This document shows positions 25,509 through 35,543 of a DNA stretch of 64,000 nucleotides, piece by piece. The notes below the pieces were generated by a model. It was not told where the DNA came from, did no database searches, and saw only the letters and a program-made list of their open reading frames with translations. The stretch covers positions 2,597,501 through 2,661,500 of the forward strand of contig NZ_OY762934.1 of NCBI RefSeq assembly GCF_963667045.1, in the 5' to 3' direction. The position numbers and the translations under genes were made by a program. Each line of letters begins with the position of its first letter. Positions within the stretch are counted from its first letter, which is position 1. This stretch comes from an uncultured Cohaesibacter sp. GTDB taxonomy: Bacteria > Pseudomonadota > Alphaproteobacteria > Rhizobiales > Cohaesibacteraceae.

Positions 25509-27650
25509 TCAGGCCGTTTTGCGCGTTACTTGTGACTGGATCGCCAGCTGCAACGCCTCTGCGGTTTGCGGTTTGCCGAAATAGTAGCCCTGAGCCTTGT
25601 CGCAATGTTCCAGTTCGAGATGGCGGACCACCTCCTCGGATTCGACCCCTTCGGCGATCACCTCGAAACCGAGGGAATGGCCAAGGGTGATGGTGGCCCT
25701 TACGATGGCCGCGTCCGATGGATTGTTGAGCAGATCGCGCACGAAAGACTGATCGATCTTGAGCCGGTCGACCGGGAAATGCTTGACGTAGGAAAGCGAG
25801 GAGCAGCCGGTCCCGAAGTCATCAATGGAGATCTTGACGCCGAGGTCCCTGAGCTGCTGCAACTGCAGGGCAACCTGCTCGCGATCATGCAAAACGATGC
25901 TTTCGGTCAGTTCCAGATCGAGCAGATGCGGTGGCAGTCCCGTTTCGGACAGGATGCGGGCGACCAGCAGAGGCACCGACTGGCGCTGGAACTGGACCGG
26001 CGACAGATTGACCCCGATGGTGAATTCAGGCAGCCCCATGTCAAGCCATCTTGCGCCCTGCCGGCAGGCTTCGCGGATCACCCATTCGTTGATCGGCATG
26101 ATGAGGCCATTGCGTTCGGCGCGAGCCAGAAACTCACTAGGCGCAACCAGATTGCCATCCATATCGCGCATGCGCAGCAGGGCCTCGCAGCCGGTGATGT
26201 GGCCGTTGCGAATATCGATCTGGCGCTGATAGAGCAGCTCGAAGCGGTCGCTTTCCAGAGCCTCGCGCAGCGTGTTGTCGAGCCGTCTTTCCTCACGAGC
26301 GCGGGCGTCCATGTTGGCAACAAAGAAGCTGAAGCCATTGCCGTTGGCAGCCTTGGTGCGATACATCGCCAGATCGGCGTTGCGCATCAGATGCTCATAA
26401 CTGTTGCCGTCTTCCGGGTGAATCGAAATGCCCACCGAGGCTGTCACGGGCGTTGACAGCTTGACATCGGCAATCGCGCCGGGCATCGCCTCCATGGCAG
26501 CATGGCACAGGTCCTCGACCTGGGAATCGGATGAGATGTTGGACTGCAGGATGGCGAATTCATCGCCGCCCAGACGGGCCACGAGATCGTCCGGCCCGGT
26601 GATCATGCGCAGGCCATCCGCCACGCGGGTGAGCAGCTCGTCACCTGTGGCGTGGCCGTGGATGTCGTTGACCTGCTTGAAGCCATCAAGGTCGATCAGA
26701 TGCAGTGCAAATCGCCCATCGCCACGGCGGCAGCGACCGATTTCACGCTCGACCCTGTCCTTCAACAGCGCCCGGTTGGCGAGGCCGGTCAACGTGTCAT
26801 GATGGGCCAGATGATGCAGATGGGTTTCAGCCGCCTTGCGATCGGTAATGTCCTGAGAAGAGGTAACCACGCCGATCACCTGGTCTCCTTCAACGAGCGG
26901 TGACTTGGTGGTCAGGAAGATGCGCTTGTTGCTGTCAGCACCGATGATCTCTTCTTCAAACGAGCGAATACCATGCTTTGACGTGATGACGAGCTGGTCG
27001 ATGGAATCATAGCGCTCGGCAATCTGCGAACCAAAAATCTCGGCCCTGTGCCGACCAACAACCTGTTCCACCCGTAGACCGAGATAGTTGGCCTGATTGA
27101 CATTCATGAAAAGATAGCAGCCATCGAGATCCGTGGCGCTGACCATGACGGGAAGGGTATTGATCACGTTAACAAGGCGGGAAGCGCTCTCGCGTTGCGT
27201 CCAGGCCAGAATGCTTTCGCTCTTTTTCAGGGACTCGAGCAGAGAGTTGGCCCGATTGGAAAGGACCTTGCTCTGGCGATGCATCTTGAGGAGGTTGCGG
27301 GCGCGGGCGATGAATTCGCGATGATCGACCGGGCTGATGAGCAGGTCCGTCGCGCCAGCATCCAGTGCGCGCAGACGAAGGCGCCGGTCTTCGAAAACGG
27401 TAACGACGATGATCGGAATGTCCGTCAGTCGTCTGTCAGAACGGATCTGACCAATGAAGTCGTCGCCCCGCATGCCGGGCATGCTGAAATCCGTGAGAAT
27501 CAGATCGGGCGTGTTTCCCCTCAACCAGGCAAGCGCATCAATCGGACCTGAACAGGTCACAACCTCTACTTCAGCCTCGATGCGCCGCGCAATCTGGGCA
27601 TAGATCTGTCTGTTGGTATTCTGATCGTCAACGATCAAGATGAGTGCCAT
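25509..27650 (-). CDS. Response regulator with PAS, GGDEF and EAL domains (c-di-GMP turnover)
   Basis: 713 residues. Receiver 1-125 has D54 in ILTDFSMPG, but Ser replaces the usual Lys (LLISPVDHREF), a context reminiscent of RpfG receivers. PAS spans about 165-285. The GGDEF domain is intact (LIDLDGFKQVND, ARLGGDEFAIL), though the RxxD inhibitory site is replaced by GPDD. The EAL domain is intact (CEALLRM, LELTESIVL, IDDFGTGCSSL, AEGVES). Both synthesis and hydrolysis of c-di-GMP are therefore possible. Co-transcription with the RpfC-like kinase makes it the probable phosphorelay output, and the adhesin secretion genes upstream are a plausible target. Confidence 0.88.
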   Translation of the reverse strand: MALILIVDDQNTNRQIYAQIARRIEAEVEVVTCSGPIDALAWLRGNTPDLILTDFSMPGMRGDDFIGQIRSDRRLTDIPIIVVTVFEDRRLRLRALDAGATDLLISPVDHREFIARARNLLKMHRQSKVLSNRANSLLESLKKSESILAWTQRESASRLVNVINTLPVMVSATDLDGCYLFMNVNQANYLGLRVEQVVGRHRAEIFGSQIAERYDSIDQLVITSKHGIRSFEEEIIGADSNKRIFLTTKSPLVEGDQVIGVVTSSQDITDRKAAETHLHHLAHHDTLTGLANRALLKDRVEREIGRCRRGDGRFALHLIDLDGFKQVNDIHGHATGDELLTRVADGLRMITGPDDLVARLGGDEFAILQSNISSDSQVEDLCHAAMEAMPGAIADVKLSTPVTASVGISIHPEDGNSYEHLMRNADLAMYRTKAANGNGFSFFVANMDARAREERRLDNTLREALESDRFELLYQRQIDIRNGHITGCEALLRMRDMDGNLVAPSEFLARAERNGLIMPINEWVIREACRQGARWLDMGLPEFTIGVNLSPVQFQRQSVPLLVARILSETGLPPHLLDLELTESIVLHDREQVALQLQQLRDLGVKISIDDFGTGCSSLSYVKHFPVDRLKIDQSFVRDLLNNPSDAAIVRATITLGHSLGFEVIAEGVESEEVVRHLELEHCDKAQGYYFGKPQTAEALQLAIQSQVTRKTA

Positions 27651-27950
27651 TTTGAGCCCCGCGGTCCCCTGTGCGTTGTTCGCCCTTCCCCAAGAACGAA
27701 TGGCTTTTGACGGTAATGGAGCTACCCTAGGGCAAAGATGTTAATGACACAGGTCAAAAGTGTTACGCCACAGGCCCGCGTGTCCAAAAGCTTCAGCTAT
27801 CGTAAATAGAGAGTTTATTTACCCGCTGTTATGGACTCGTTCCGCACAGACAGACCCATTGCAGGCCCTCAATGGAGCGTTGCCAGAGACGACGACAGTG
27901 CGAATCTGCAGACTGGCAAACAGGCGGGACAGCCGGACGAATAGGCCGGG
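27651..27950. other. Intergenic between TolC-like and GGDEF-EAL genes
   Basis: No gene. It should hold the promoter of the sensor pair. TAAATAGAGAGTTTATTTA near 27803 is a small imperfect inverted repeat. Confidence 0.35.
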
Positions 27951-29396
27951 TCAGCGCATGCCGCTCCACGGGTCGCCGGAAAACTCGCGGCCAACAGCCT
28001 TTGCAGGCCCGGACTTGTCTGCCGATGCCATCTGGCGGGCCCGCTCAACAACTGCAGCGGTCTGGGGATCGTTTCTGGCATACTCATTGCGCATGCCCGA
28101 CACGGTCAATTGTCCGGTTGCCGCCAAATAGCTGTAGATGGCAATCACAGAATCGGCCTGGGAATAGATTTCCAGCTCTCTGGCATCCAGAAGTGATACT
28201 TCGGCATCGAGAATATCCAGATAGGACCTCTGCCCAGCCTTTTCCTCAATCTTGATGCCACGCAACAGGTTGCTCGCCGCATTGACCTCGGCCTTGGCCT
28301 GCCGCTTGGCAGCTTCTGCGGCCTTGTAGCGCAGGAATTGCTCCCGGGCACTGGCCTTGATCTTTGCCGTCAGGGCATTGGTCTGATGAACCTGCTGGCT
28401 TCTGGCCGCGCGCGCCCGTTCAACCTCTGCCAGGCGGGCGCCGCCATCAAACAGCGGCAGGCTCAGCCGCAGGGACAGGCTGCGGTCGGACTTGTTGGCC
28501 TCGGCGACGCTCGAGGCGAAATTCTCCGAGATATTGCCGCTCAGATCCAGTGTTGGCAGAAAGGCTCCCTGAGCCGACTTCACCGCATAGTCTGCGGCCC
28601 TGTCGCTGGCTCTTGAGGCCCTGAGATCGGGATGCATCTGCAAAGCCTTTTTCGCCGCTTCATCGGGCGTTGCAGGCAGATAGCGGACAGGCATCTGCGG
28701 ATAGATCAGATCCCCCGGCTTGTAGCCGACCAGCGCCTCATAGCGCCCTGCGGCTCCGCCGAGGTCTGCCTGCGCGCCTTCCAGCGAGGCATAGGCCCGA
28801 TAAAGCAGCGCTTCGGTCTTGGACAGATCGGTCCGCGTCAGCTCGCCAGCCCTGATCCGTGCCTGCGTCGCCCGCTTCTGTTTTTCCAGATTGGCAACAT
28901 GCTCGCGCCGCAAGATGATCATCTTGCGGGCGGCGTAGACATCCATATAGGCCTTGACCGCTTCGAGAAGGATTTCCCGCTCGCGGCTACGCACCTGATA
29001 GTAACCGGATTTCTCTTCGTATTTGGCCTTGATGAGGTTGTTGCGGTTGCGGAAGCCATTGAACAGACGCTGGCTCGCCTCGATGCCATACTGGCTGGTG
29101 CGCGTCCGGTCGGTTCCACCGGCCTTGAGATTTTCCTCTACCATCGAATGGGAGGCATAGGCGTTGACTTGCGGCATGAACGCGGACGTGGCCTTCTTTG
29201 TCATCGCCTTCTTGACGTCAAGCCCGGCCTCTTCGGCCTGAATTTCAGGGTTGTTATCATAAACATCGTAGAGCATCTGCGCCAGATTGTCGGCGCGGGC
29301 AGGCGTCATGGTGAAGACAGAGACCGTGACGAGCAGGGCTGCCACCAGACGCAGTCTGGCGCCTGCTTTCGTTGCGCCGACTCTTGTGCGGCTCAT
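27951..29396 (-). CDS. TolC-family outer-membrane channel of the adhesin secretion system
   Basis: A 481-residue protein with a signal peptide (VAALLVTVSVFTMTPARAD). It has two repeated outer-membrane-efflux halves rich in coiled coil (ILLEAVKAYMDVYAARKMI, RAGELTRTDLSKTEA; then LSLRLSLPLFDGGARLAEV and KAGQRSYLDILDAEVSLLDA). It forms the trimeric outer-membrane duct of a type I secretion system, LapE/AggA-like by context. The start at 29396 is preferred because AAGGGA lies just upstream and it gives a compact signal peptide; a GTG at 29450 is the longer alternative. The HlyD-like gene is 227 bp upstream. Confidence 0.85.
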   Translation of the reverse strand: MSRTRVGATKAGARLRLVAALLVTVSVFTMTPARADNLAQMLYDVYDNNPEIQAEEAGLDVKKAMTKKATSAFMPQVNAYASHSMVEENLKAGGTDRTRTSQYGIEASQRLFNGFRNRNNLIKAKYEEKSGYYQVRSREREILLEAVKAYMDVYAARKMIILRREHVANLEKQKRATQARIRAGELTRTDLSKTEALLYRAYASLEGAQADLGGAAGRYEALVGYKPGDLIYPQMPVRYLPATPDEAAKKALQMHPDLRASRASDRAADYAVKSAQGAFLPTLDLSGNISENFASSVAEANKSDRSLSLRLSLPLFDGGARLAEVERARAARSQQVHQTNALTAKIKASAREQFLRYKAAEAAKRQAKAEVNAASNLLRGIKIEEKAGQRSYLDILDAEVSLLDARELEIYSQADSVIAIYSYLAATGQLTVSGMRNEYARNDPQTAAVVERARQMASADKSGPAKAVGREFSGDPWSGMR

Positions 29397-29623
29397 GGCG
29401 TCCCTTGCCTCAAACATTGTCTTCTGCTTGCTCATTCCTGCCCATTCCACTGCGAGGCGCGACCGAACGCATCTTGAACGTATTACGCCCCCTCCAGTCT
29501 TAGATATTCATGGTTAATAAAGCGGAAAGGAACGAAAAGACGGCCGTTTAATCAGTGCGCCCGAGGCGCATTCACCGATGCTCCTTCAGGAAGCCCCGGG
29601 ACAGCTCAAGGGGGCCTTGGTGG

Positions 29624-30958
29624 CTAGCGTTCGGAGAAGGCAACGTCCATCGAGCGATAGACTGGCTTGAGCAGATAGCGGGCCAGCGACTTGGAGCCCG
29701 TCACGATGTCTGCAGTGACAACCATGCCCGGCAGCACGGGATAGGACGTGCCCTTGCGGTTGAACTCGTTCTTGTCGAGCGCAATCTGCACCTTGAAATA
29801 GGGCTGTCCGTCCTGATCTTCAAACGAGGTCGCAGAGATCGTCTTGACCTTGCCCTCAAGCGAGCCGAAGACATAGGGATCGAAGGTGGAAACCGTCACC
29901 TTGGCGTCCGCGTCCAGATGGATGTGACCGATATCCTTGGGATTGACACGCACATCGGCGACGATCTTGCGGTCATCGGGCACGATGCGGGCCACCACCT
30001 CGCCAGAGCGCACCACGGCGCCGACCGTATTGATCGGCAGCTCCTGCACGATGCCATTGGTTGGTGACACCAGATCAAGGCTGGCCACGCGGTCCTGCTG
30101 CTTGGTCAGCAGGCGGGTGACCTCTGCCAGCTCACTGGCATTCTTTGATTTTTCCTTGGCAAGATCGCTGAAGATCTTGGCGCGGGCCTCATCAAGCTGG
30201 ATCTGCGCTTCCTTGGCCTGTTCCCGGGTGGTCGAGATCTTGCCATCCAGCGCGTAAAGGCGCGAGCGGGATTCCTCCAGTGTGGCTTCCGCTTCCAGCA
30301 CCGAGCGGCGCGAAGCATATTGCTGCTTGAGCAGCCCGTCGAGGATGTTATATTGCTCTTGGGCAATTTCCATCCGTTTGACGCCACTCCTGTGTTCGGA
30401 AACGGCGGCCCGATATTCGGCTTCGCGGCGGGCAAGCTGGGAGGCGTATTTGGCCAGTTCGCGGTTGATGCGCTCCTTTTCGGAAGCAAAGACATCCTGC
30501 TGTGACCGGGCAATGTTGGCATAGCGCTGATCGCCGCTATCAAACAGCAACAGCTCCTGTTGCCGGGTCAGGGCATCTATGGTCGCGATGGACATTCTGA
30601 GAGAGGCTGCACGGATCGCCAGCTGATCGCGCTCACTTTCCGTTGCCGTCGGGCGCAGCCTGACAAGCGGCTGGCCGGCGGTTACCCGGTCGCCCTCGGT
30701 AACGAGGATCTTGTCGATATAGCCGCCTTCCAGATGCTGGACATTCTGCACCGAACCGAGCGGCTGGATCTGACCACCAGCGTGGGTCACCTCAAGCACC
30801 GAGGTGACAAAGGCCCAGAGGATGAAGACAGCCAAAAACCCCAGACACCCCGTCACCACATAGGCGAACAGCTGCGGCGGCTGTTCTGCCTCCAGCGCCA
30901 ACGGCAGTGTCAGTGTCTTGGAATCAAGACCAGTGTTTTTGGACACGAACAATTTCAC
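29624..30958 (-). CDS. HlyD-family type I secretion periplasmic adaptor
   Basis: 444 residues: a short cytosolic tail, one membrane helix (LFAYVVTGCLGFLAVFILWA), then a split lipoyl domain (VQNVQHLEGGYIDKILVTEG ... LVSPTNGIVQELPINTVGAV) enclosing a long alpha-hairpin (residues 130-285). A beta-barrel and the C-terminal family signature (YPVLPGMVVTADIVTGSKSL) follow. It bridges the ABC transporter and the TolC-like channel. It lies between the ABC genes and the TolC gene in the same orientation. Confidence 0.9.
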   Translation of the reverse strand: MKLFVSKNTGLDSKTLTLPLALEAEQPPQLFAYVVTGCLGFLAVFILWAFVTSVLEVTHAGGQIQPLGSVQNVQHLEGGYIDKILVTEGDRVTAGQPLVRLRPTATESERDQLAIRAASLRMSIATIDALTRQQELLLFDSGDQRYANIARSQQDVFASEKERINRELAKYASQLARREAEYRAAVSEHRSGVKRMEIAQEQYNILDGLLKQQYASRRSVLEAEATLEESRSRLYALDGKISTTREQAKEAQIQLDEARAKIFSDLAKEKSKNASELAEVTRLLTKQQDRVASLDLVSPTNGIVQELPINTVGAVVRSGEVVARIVPDDRKIVADVRVNPKDIGHIHLDADAKVTVSTFDPYVFGSLEGKVKTISATSFEDQDGQPYFKVQIALDKNEFNRKGTSYPVLPGMVVTADIVTGSKSLARYLLKPVYRSMDVAFSER

Positions 30959-31209
30959 AGATTCAATCCTGGAAATGCCTTTTGCGCCGTTGCCAGCAAC
31001 CGCACAAAACCCTTCCCGTTCTACTCTTCATACTCAAGAACAAAAAGGCCAAACCCTTTTCGCACTGACGCATGACCCGCGCGTGATTGCATGAGGCAAC
31101 CCTGGCCACACCCGGCCCCAGAATAGCGCGAGGAGGGTTAATACATCCTTGCCTAAAAATCCCGAATTTTCCGTTTCCCGCCTGAGGTTATCGGGAATGA
31201 GGGCGGAGA

Positions 31210-33717
31210 TCAGGCAACCGATTTGTTGAAGGCGTCCAACTGAGGAAGGACTTTCTCTGGCGGACCGTTCAGAATGACCTGTCCCTCATAGAGAACCAGA
31301 ATGCGATCGGCCATCTTCATGTGGCTCGGGCGCTGGGTGGTGAACAGAATGGTCGATGCGCCACGCATCGTTTCCAGATGATCCATGAACTTGCGGTCGG
31401 TTTCAAAATCCAGATAGTTGGCCGGTTCATCAAGGAAATAGTAGGTTGCCGCCTTGCTGAAGCTGCGACAGAGCAGCAGTTTCTGCTTGAGGGCGTCGGG
31501 CATCTGATGGATGGTCTCGGCCTTGAGGCGGGTGTCCAGCCCTTCGGGCAGATCCGGATCATCGGCCTCGATGTTGAACTGGGCCATCAGATCGAGCATT
31601 TTGCTGCGGTTGGTTTCCGGATCGTTGAGATGGAAATTCTGCGCCACGGTGCCATAGAAGAAGGTCGCGTTGTCAGGCTGATAGCTGATTTCGAAGCGCA
31701 ACTCTCCCAGATCCATCTGCCGGATGTCGAGATGATCAAAGCCCACTGCGCCCGCGACCGGTCGGTAGATACCAGCCAGCAGCTTCAGGAAGGTCGACTT
31801 GCCACCGCCGCTCGGGCCGGTAATGGCGACGATCTCACCGGGATTGATGACCACATTGGCGCTCTTGATGGCAGCATCAGCAGCCTGCGGATAGCGGAAG
31901 GACAGATTCTTGGTTGAAATATGTCCCTCGAACTTGCGCGAGATGCTGGGCACGACGCCGGGCATGCGCTCGGTCTGGGTGCGCATCAGGTTGTTCACCA
32001 TGCGGACGGCTTCGATCAGCTTGCCGATACGGGACAGACTGAGAAAGGCATTCTGCAGCGGCGCCAGAACACGCCAGATCAGGGCCATGATGGCGATCAG
32101 GCCGCCGACGCCGAGGTTGCCCTCCATGACCATGATGGTGCCCGTAGCCAGCGTGGCGATGCCTGCGGCCATGGACAGCGCCTGACTGATCGTCTGCACC
32201 TGACGGGAAAAATGCTGTGCCCGGAAATCGAGCGCGGCAAAATTGGCCGATGCTTCCTCATAGCGCTTCTGCCAGATGGCCTCGCCGCCGACACTCTTGA
32301 TTTCCCGGTGCATCAGAAACAGCTCCATCATGATGTTCTGTTTCTTTGACTTGGCATCGCCTGACTGCATGGTCTGGCGCTTGGCAATCGGAACCGTCAC
32401 CAGCGCCAGAACAATGTAGCAGACAACGAGCATCGACGGGATCGCAGCGATCCAGCCGCCGATGAGGGCGATGGCGGTGATGAACACCAGCACGAAGGGC
32501 AGATCCAGCACCGCCGTGCCAAAGGAGCCGAGAAAGATCTCGCGCAGCTTTTCAAACTGCCTCAGGCGCGCCAGCTGTGCCCCCATTGAGGCATTCTGCA
32601 CCATGGTGTAGGGCAAATAGAGCAGGCGCTGGAAGACCTCGACGGAAAGCGCTGTGTCAAACCGAGCGCCGACATAGGCCAGAATGCGGGTACGCAGCGC
32701 CCTCAGCGCGTGGTCGGCGGCAATAACCAGACCAACCCCGATGACAAACATCATCAGACTGCCTGGTGCCTTGGAGGGGATGGCGTAGCCATAGACCGTC
32801 ATGATGAAGATCGGAACCGCCATGGCAGCAATGTTGATGCCGAAGTTGATCACGAACAGCGACAGGAACAGCTTGCGGAAGGAAGCCGCGGCATGGGTCA
32901 CCCAGCCGAATGACTGGACAAACCGGGTCTGGCTGGCAACATCGATCGGCTTGATATAATAGACGAGCACCGGGCGTTCGGGACTGGCGATCTCTTCTTG
33001 CTGCCCTGTCAGACCATTGAAGCAGCTCAAACTGCGGGTCGCATAGTCGACGGCCAGCACGATGCGGACAAGACCATCCTCATCCTCATAGAGGCAGGGC
33101 ATCTTTTCATTCGAGAGCTGCCCCAGCCTGGCCTCATCGGCGATGGCCACATAGTTGAGCCGTGTCAGCACGGCCCTCAGGCCGGTCATGTCGTCCACGG
33201 TGTTGAAATGCGGCAGAACCTGCGCCAGATGGCGGCCACCACCAGCCCAGCCGATCAGTGCCAGCAGAACCTGTACGCAGCGCCCCGCCGAGCTGTGATA
33301 GTCGATACCGGACCAGCGCTCGCTAATCCCCAGACGTTCTTCAAACTCAGAGAAAGGAACCGAAGCGAGATCCGCTTCCGACGACAGCAGGGCGGCATCG
33401 CCAGCAAACAGGTCTTCATCGTCCATTGCTTCTGTCTGCAAGGACGGGTCGTCGGCAAGGTGATGGTCGTTGGAATATTGCGCCAGATCGGACAGCGCGA
33501 CGTCCCCCTCATCCAGCTGCCGAGCTGCCTCGGCAAAGGACGCGCCTTCAAGCGGCCGCCTGGATGGCTGTCGGAGCAGGACCGGATTGCTGTGTTTCTT
33601 GCCCTTGTTGCTGCGCTCGGCCGGTCGGATCGGCCGAAACGCGATCTTGCGGCTGGCGTCAGAGACGCTGATATTGGCAGATGGCGGGACGTCGGACCCG
33701 GATGTCTTGTCGATCAT
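31210..33717 (-). CDS. Type I secretion ABC half-transporter B, C39-like domain, partly degenerate NBD
   Basis: 835 residues. A 120-residue low-complexity N-terminus precedes a C39-peptidase-like domain (GRCVQVLLALIGWAGGGRHL ... GLVRIVLAVD) lacking the catalytic His, so probably a substrate-docking domain. Six helices follow (FLSLFVINFGINIAAMAVPI onward). The NBD keeps Walker A (GPSGGGKSTFLKLL) and Walker B (YYFLDEPANYLD). The signature LSGGQ is replaced by MPDAL, the Q-loop Gln by Asp and the H-loop His by Gln (TTQRPS). Its start overlaps the stop of half-transporter A by four bases (ATGA), so the two should form a heterodimer that exports the RTX adhesin. Confidence 0.85.
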   Translation of the reverse strand: MIDKTSGSDVPPSANISVSDASRKIAFRPIRPAERSNKGKKHSNPVLLRQPSRRPLEGASFAEAARQLDEGDVALSDLAQYSNDHHLADDPSLQTEAMDDEDLFAGDAALLSSEADLASVPFSEFEERLGISERWSGIDYHSSAGRCVQVLLALIGWAGGGRHLAQVLPHFNTVDDMTGLRAVLTRLNYVAIADEARLGQLSNEKMPCLYEDEDGLVRIVLAVDYATRSLSCFNGLTGQQEEIASPERPVLVYYIKPIDVASQTRFVQSFGWVTHAAASFRKLFLSLFVINFGINIAAMAVPIFIMTVYGYAIPSKAPGSLMMFVIGVGLVIAADHALRALRTRILAYVGARFDTALSVEVFQRLLYLPYTMVQNASMGAQLARLRQFEKLREIFLGSFGTAVLDLPFVLVFITAIALIGGWIAAIPSMLVVCYIVLALVTVPIAKRQTMQSGDAKSKKQNIMMELFLMHREIKSVGGEAIWQKRYEEASANFAALDFRAQHFSRQVQTISQALSMAAGIATLATGTIMVMEGNLGVGGLIAIMALIWRVLAPLQNAFLSLSRIGKLIEAVRMVNNLMRTQTERMPGVVPSISRKFEGHISTKNLSFRYPQAADAAIKSANVVINPGEIVAITGPSGGGKSTFLKLLAGIYRPVAGAVGFDHLDIRQMDLGELRFEISYQPDNATFFYGTVAQNFHLNDPETNRSKMLDLMAQFNIEADDPDLPEGLDTRLKAETIHQMPDALKQKLLLCRSFSKAATYYFLDEPANYLDFETDRKFMDHLETMRGASTILFTTQRPSHMKMADRILVLYEGQVILNGPPEKVLPQLDAFNKSVA

Positions 33718-35543
33718 ACCGACCCTCCGGCTGCAACAGTTCTGGGCGCTGATGCCCTCAAGTCCTGACCGTCTGAAGCGACGGGTTTGCCTGCTTCCGG
33801 CTTTTGCGGCTCAATTGGTTGCAGCCCCCCGTCCCTCAGGCAAAACTGCCCGTCGGCGAGCGCCAGGAAGGAAGGTCGGTTGGACAGGAACACAATTGTC
33901 ATGGACCCACGCAGGTCCTCAAGCCCCTTGCGCAGAAGCGCGTCCGAGCGCTGGTCGAGCAATGCGTTGGCTTCTTCCAGTACCAGAATTTTCGGCTTGC
34001 GGGCGATCGCCCGGGCAATACAGATGCGCTGCCGGAAACTCGGCGGCAGGGTCTCGTTGCCGCCCATTCCGAGCGGCATGTCATAGCCATGGGGCAGTTG
34101 CTGGATGTCGCTCTCCAACCCGATCAGCTGGGCCGCATAGCGCGCATCATGCAGCCCCTCGCGCGGGTTGAACAGCGTGAGATTTTCCAGAATCGTGCCG
34201 CTGAAAATGGCCGGACTATTGGAGACATAGGCGATGGAGCCGGACAGATCCGCGTCTATCAGGGCCTCAAGATCTTCCCCGCCCATACGGATTTGTCCCT
34301 GATCAGGCAGAGACACCGCCCGCATAATCCGCAGCAAGTGATGATCATCGCTGACCTTGTTGCCCTTGATGCCGATGAAGGTGCCGTGCGGAATAGTCAT
34401 CGAGATGTGATATTCATCCTGCCCCTCGCGCATCCGCGACCGGATGACAACGTCCTTCAGCGAGATCTCGCCCGTCTCGAGGCTGAGCGAAACGATCTGC
34501 CGGTCCGGCTCGGGGTTGATCGAAAACAGCTCGTCAACATTCTGCTTGACCAGATCGAAGTTGCTCAATTCGCTCCACGAGCGGATCGATCGCACCAGAA
34601 CCTCGACCGCGCGACCGCCCAGCAGCAGACAGCAGGCAAGCGAACCGATGGACTGTGACCCCTCGATCACCAGCAGGGCGCCGCTCGATACAATGGTGAT
34701 CATGGTGATCGAGGCAAAGGATGCACTGAGCGACTGGGTCGCGCCATCAAGCTTGACCGAGCGATGGAAGGCAACCGCGATCGCTTCCTGAAGACGTTCA
34801 TAGCGCCGCATCATCTGTGGCTCGCAGGCCATGGTCTTGATCGCCTCGATGCCGGACAGGGCCTCAATGACAAAGTCATATTTGCGCCGATCCAGTTGCT
34901 GCCGTTCGTCCTGCAGATCCTGAATGCCCCTTGCCCGGACCAGCAGACGCCAGGCGAAGACGGCGAAGACGCAAACCAGCAAGCCGGCAATCGTCGGGCT
35001 GACGATGACCATCACCCCCAGGAAGATGAAAATGAACGGCAGGTCGACGAGCCCCATGCGCGCCGGGCCAGCAAACATGCGGGCTGTTACCGACAGGGCA
35101 TTCATGCGGTCGATATGGGTGCTGGCGGGGTTCTTCTCGAGTGCTTCAGGCGTTGCCAGCAACACCCGGCGGATCGCTTCGACACCGGAAACATAATCAA
35201 TATAGGACGAAGACCAGCCGGAAATATGGGAGCGCACGATCTTGAGCATGGTGTCGACAACCAGCACGACGGCCAGCCCCATGATCAGATAGAACAGCGT
35301 CGAATAGGACTGGTTCGGGATGATCCGGTCATAGATCTGCAGAATCACCAGCGGCATACCCAGCCCCAGCATATTGATCACGAAGGACGCGGCCATAATG
35401 CGTTTGGGCACACGCACCTGCTCGGCGAACCAGGTCGTCCGCATCGAATTTGGCGGCTGAAAAACGTCGTGAAACCGCGCAAGGCCAGCCTTGAAGGTGG
35501 CGAGCAGTCCTCGTCTATTCTCGGTCTTGCGACTGTTCATCAT
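33714..35543 (-). CDS. Type I secretion ABC half-transporter A with degenerate NBD
   Basis: 609 residues. The membrane domain is typical of type I secretion permeases (GMPLVILQIYDRIIPNQSYS, VDLPFIFIFLGVMVIVSPTI). The NBD is recognisable by order but eroded at every key motif: Walker A is GIKGNKVSDDHHLL without GKS/T, the Q-loop reads VSNSPAIF, the signature is LPPSFRQR, Walker B is ILVLEEANALLD (Asp to Glu) and the H-loop is LSNRPS. It is unlikely to hydrolyse ATP alone. It is divergent from the adhesin gene (277 bp apart) and translationally coupled to half-transporter B. Confidence 0.85.
   Translation of the reverse strand: MMNSRKTENRRGLLATFKAGLARFHDVFQPPNSMRTTWFAEQVRVPKRIMAASFVINMLGLGMPLVILQIYDRIIPNQSYSTLFYLIMGLAVVLVVDTMLKIVRSHISGWSSSYIDYVSGVEAIRRVLLATPEALEKNPASTHIDRMNALSVTARMFAGPARMGLVDLPFIFIFLGVMVIVSPTIAGLLVCVFAVFAWRLLVRARGIQDLQDERQQLDRRKYDFVIEALSGIEAIKTMACEPQMMRRYERLQEAIAVAFHRSVKLDGATQSLSASFASITMITIVSSGALLVIEGSQSIGSLACCLLLGGRAVEVLVRSIRSWSELSNFDLVKQNVDELFSINPEPDRQIVSLSLETGEISLKDVVIRSRMREGQDEYHISMTIPHGTFIGIKGNKVSDDHHLLRIMRAVSLPDQGQIRMGGEDLEALIDADLSGSIAYVSNSPAIFSGTILENLTLFNPREGLHDARYAAQLIGLESDIQQLPHGYDMPLGMGGNETLPPSFRQRICIARAIARKPKILVLEEANALLDQRSDALLRKGLEDLRGSMTIVFLSNRPSFLALADGQFCLRDGGLQPIEPQKPEAGKPVASDGQDLRASAPRTVAAGGSV

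Noticed and set aside
22876-27650. An rpfF-type DSF synthase or a luxI synthase near the sensors
   Set aside because: No enoyl-CoA-hydratase-like or LuxI-like protein is encoded anywhere in the window.
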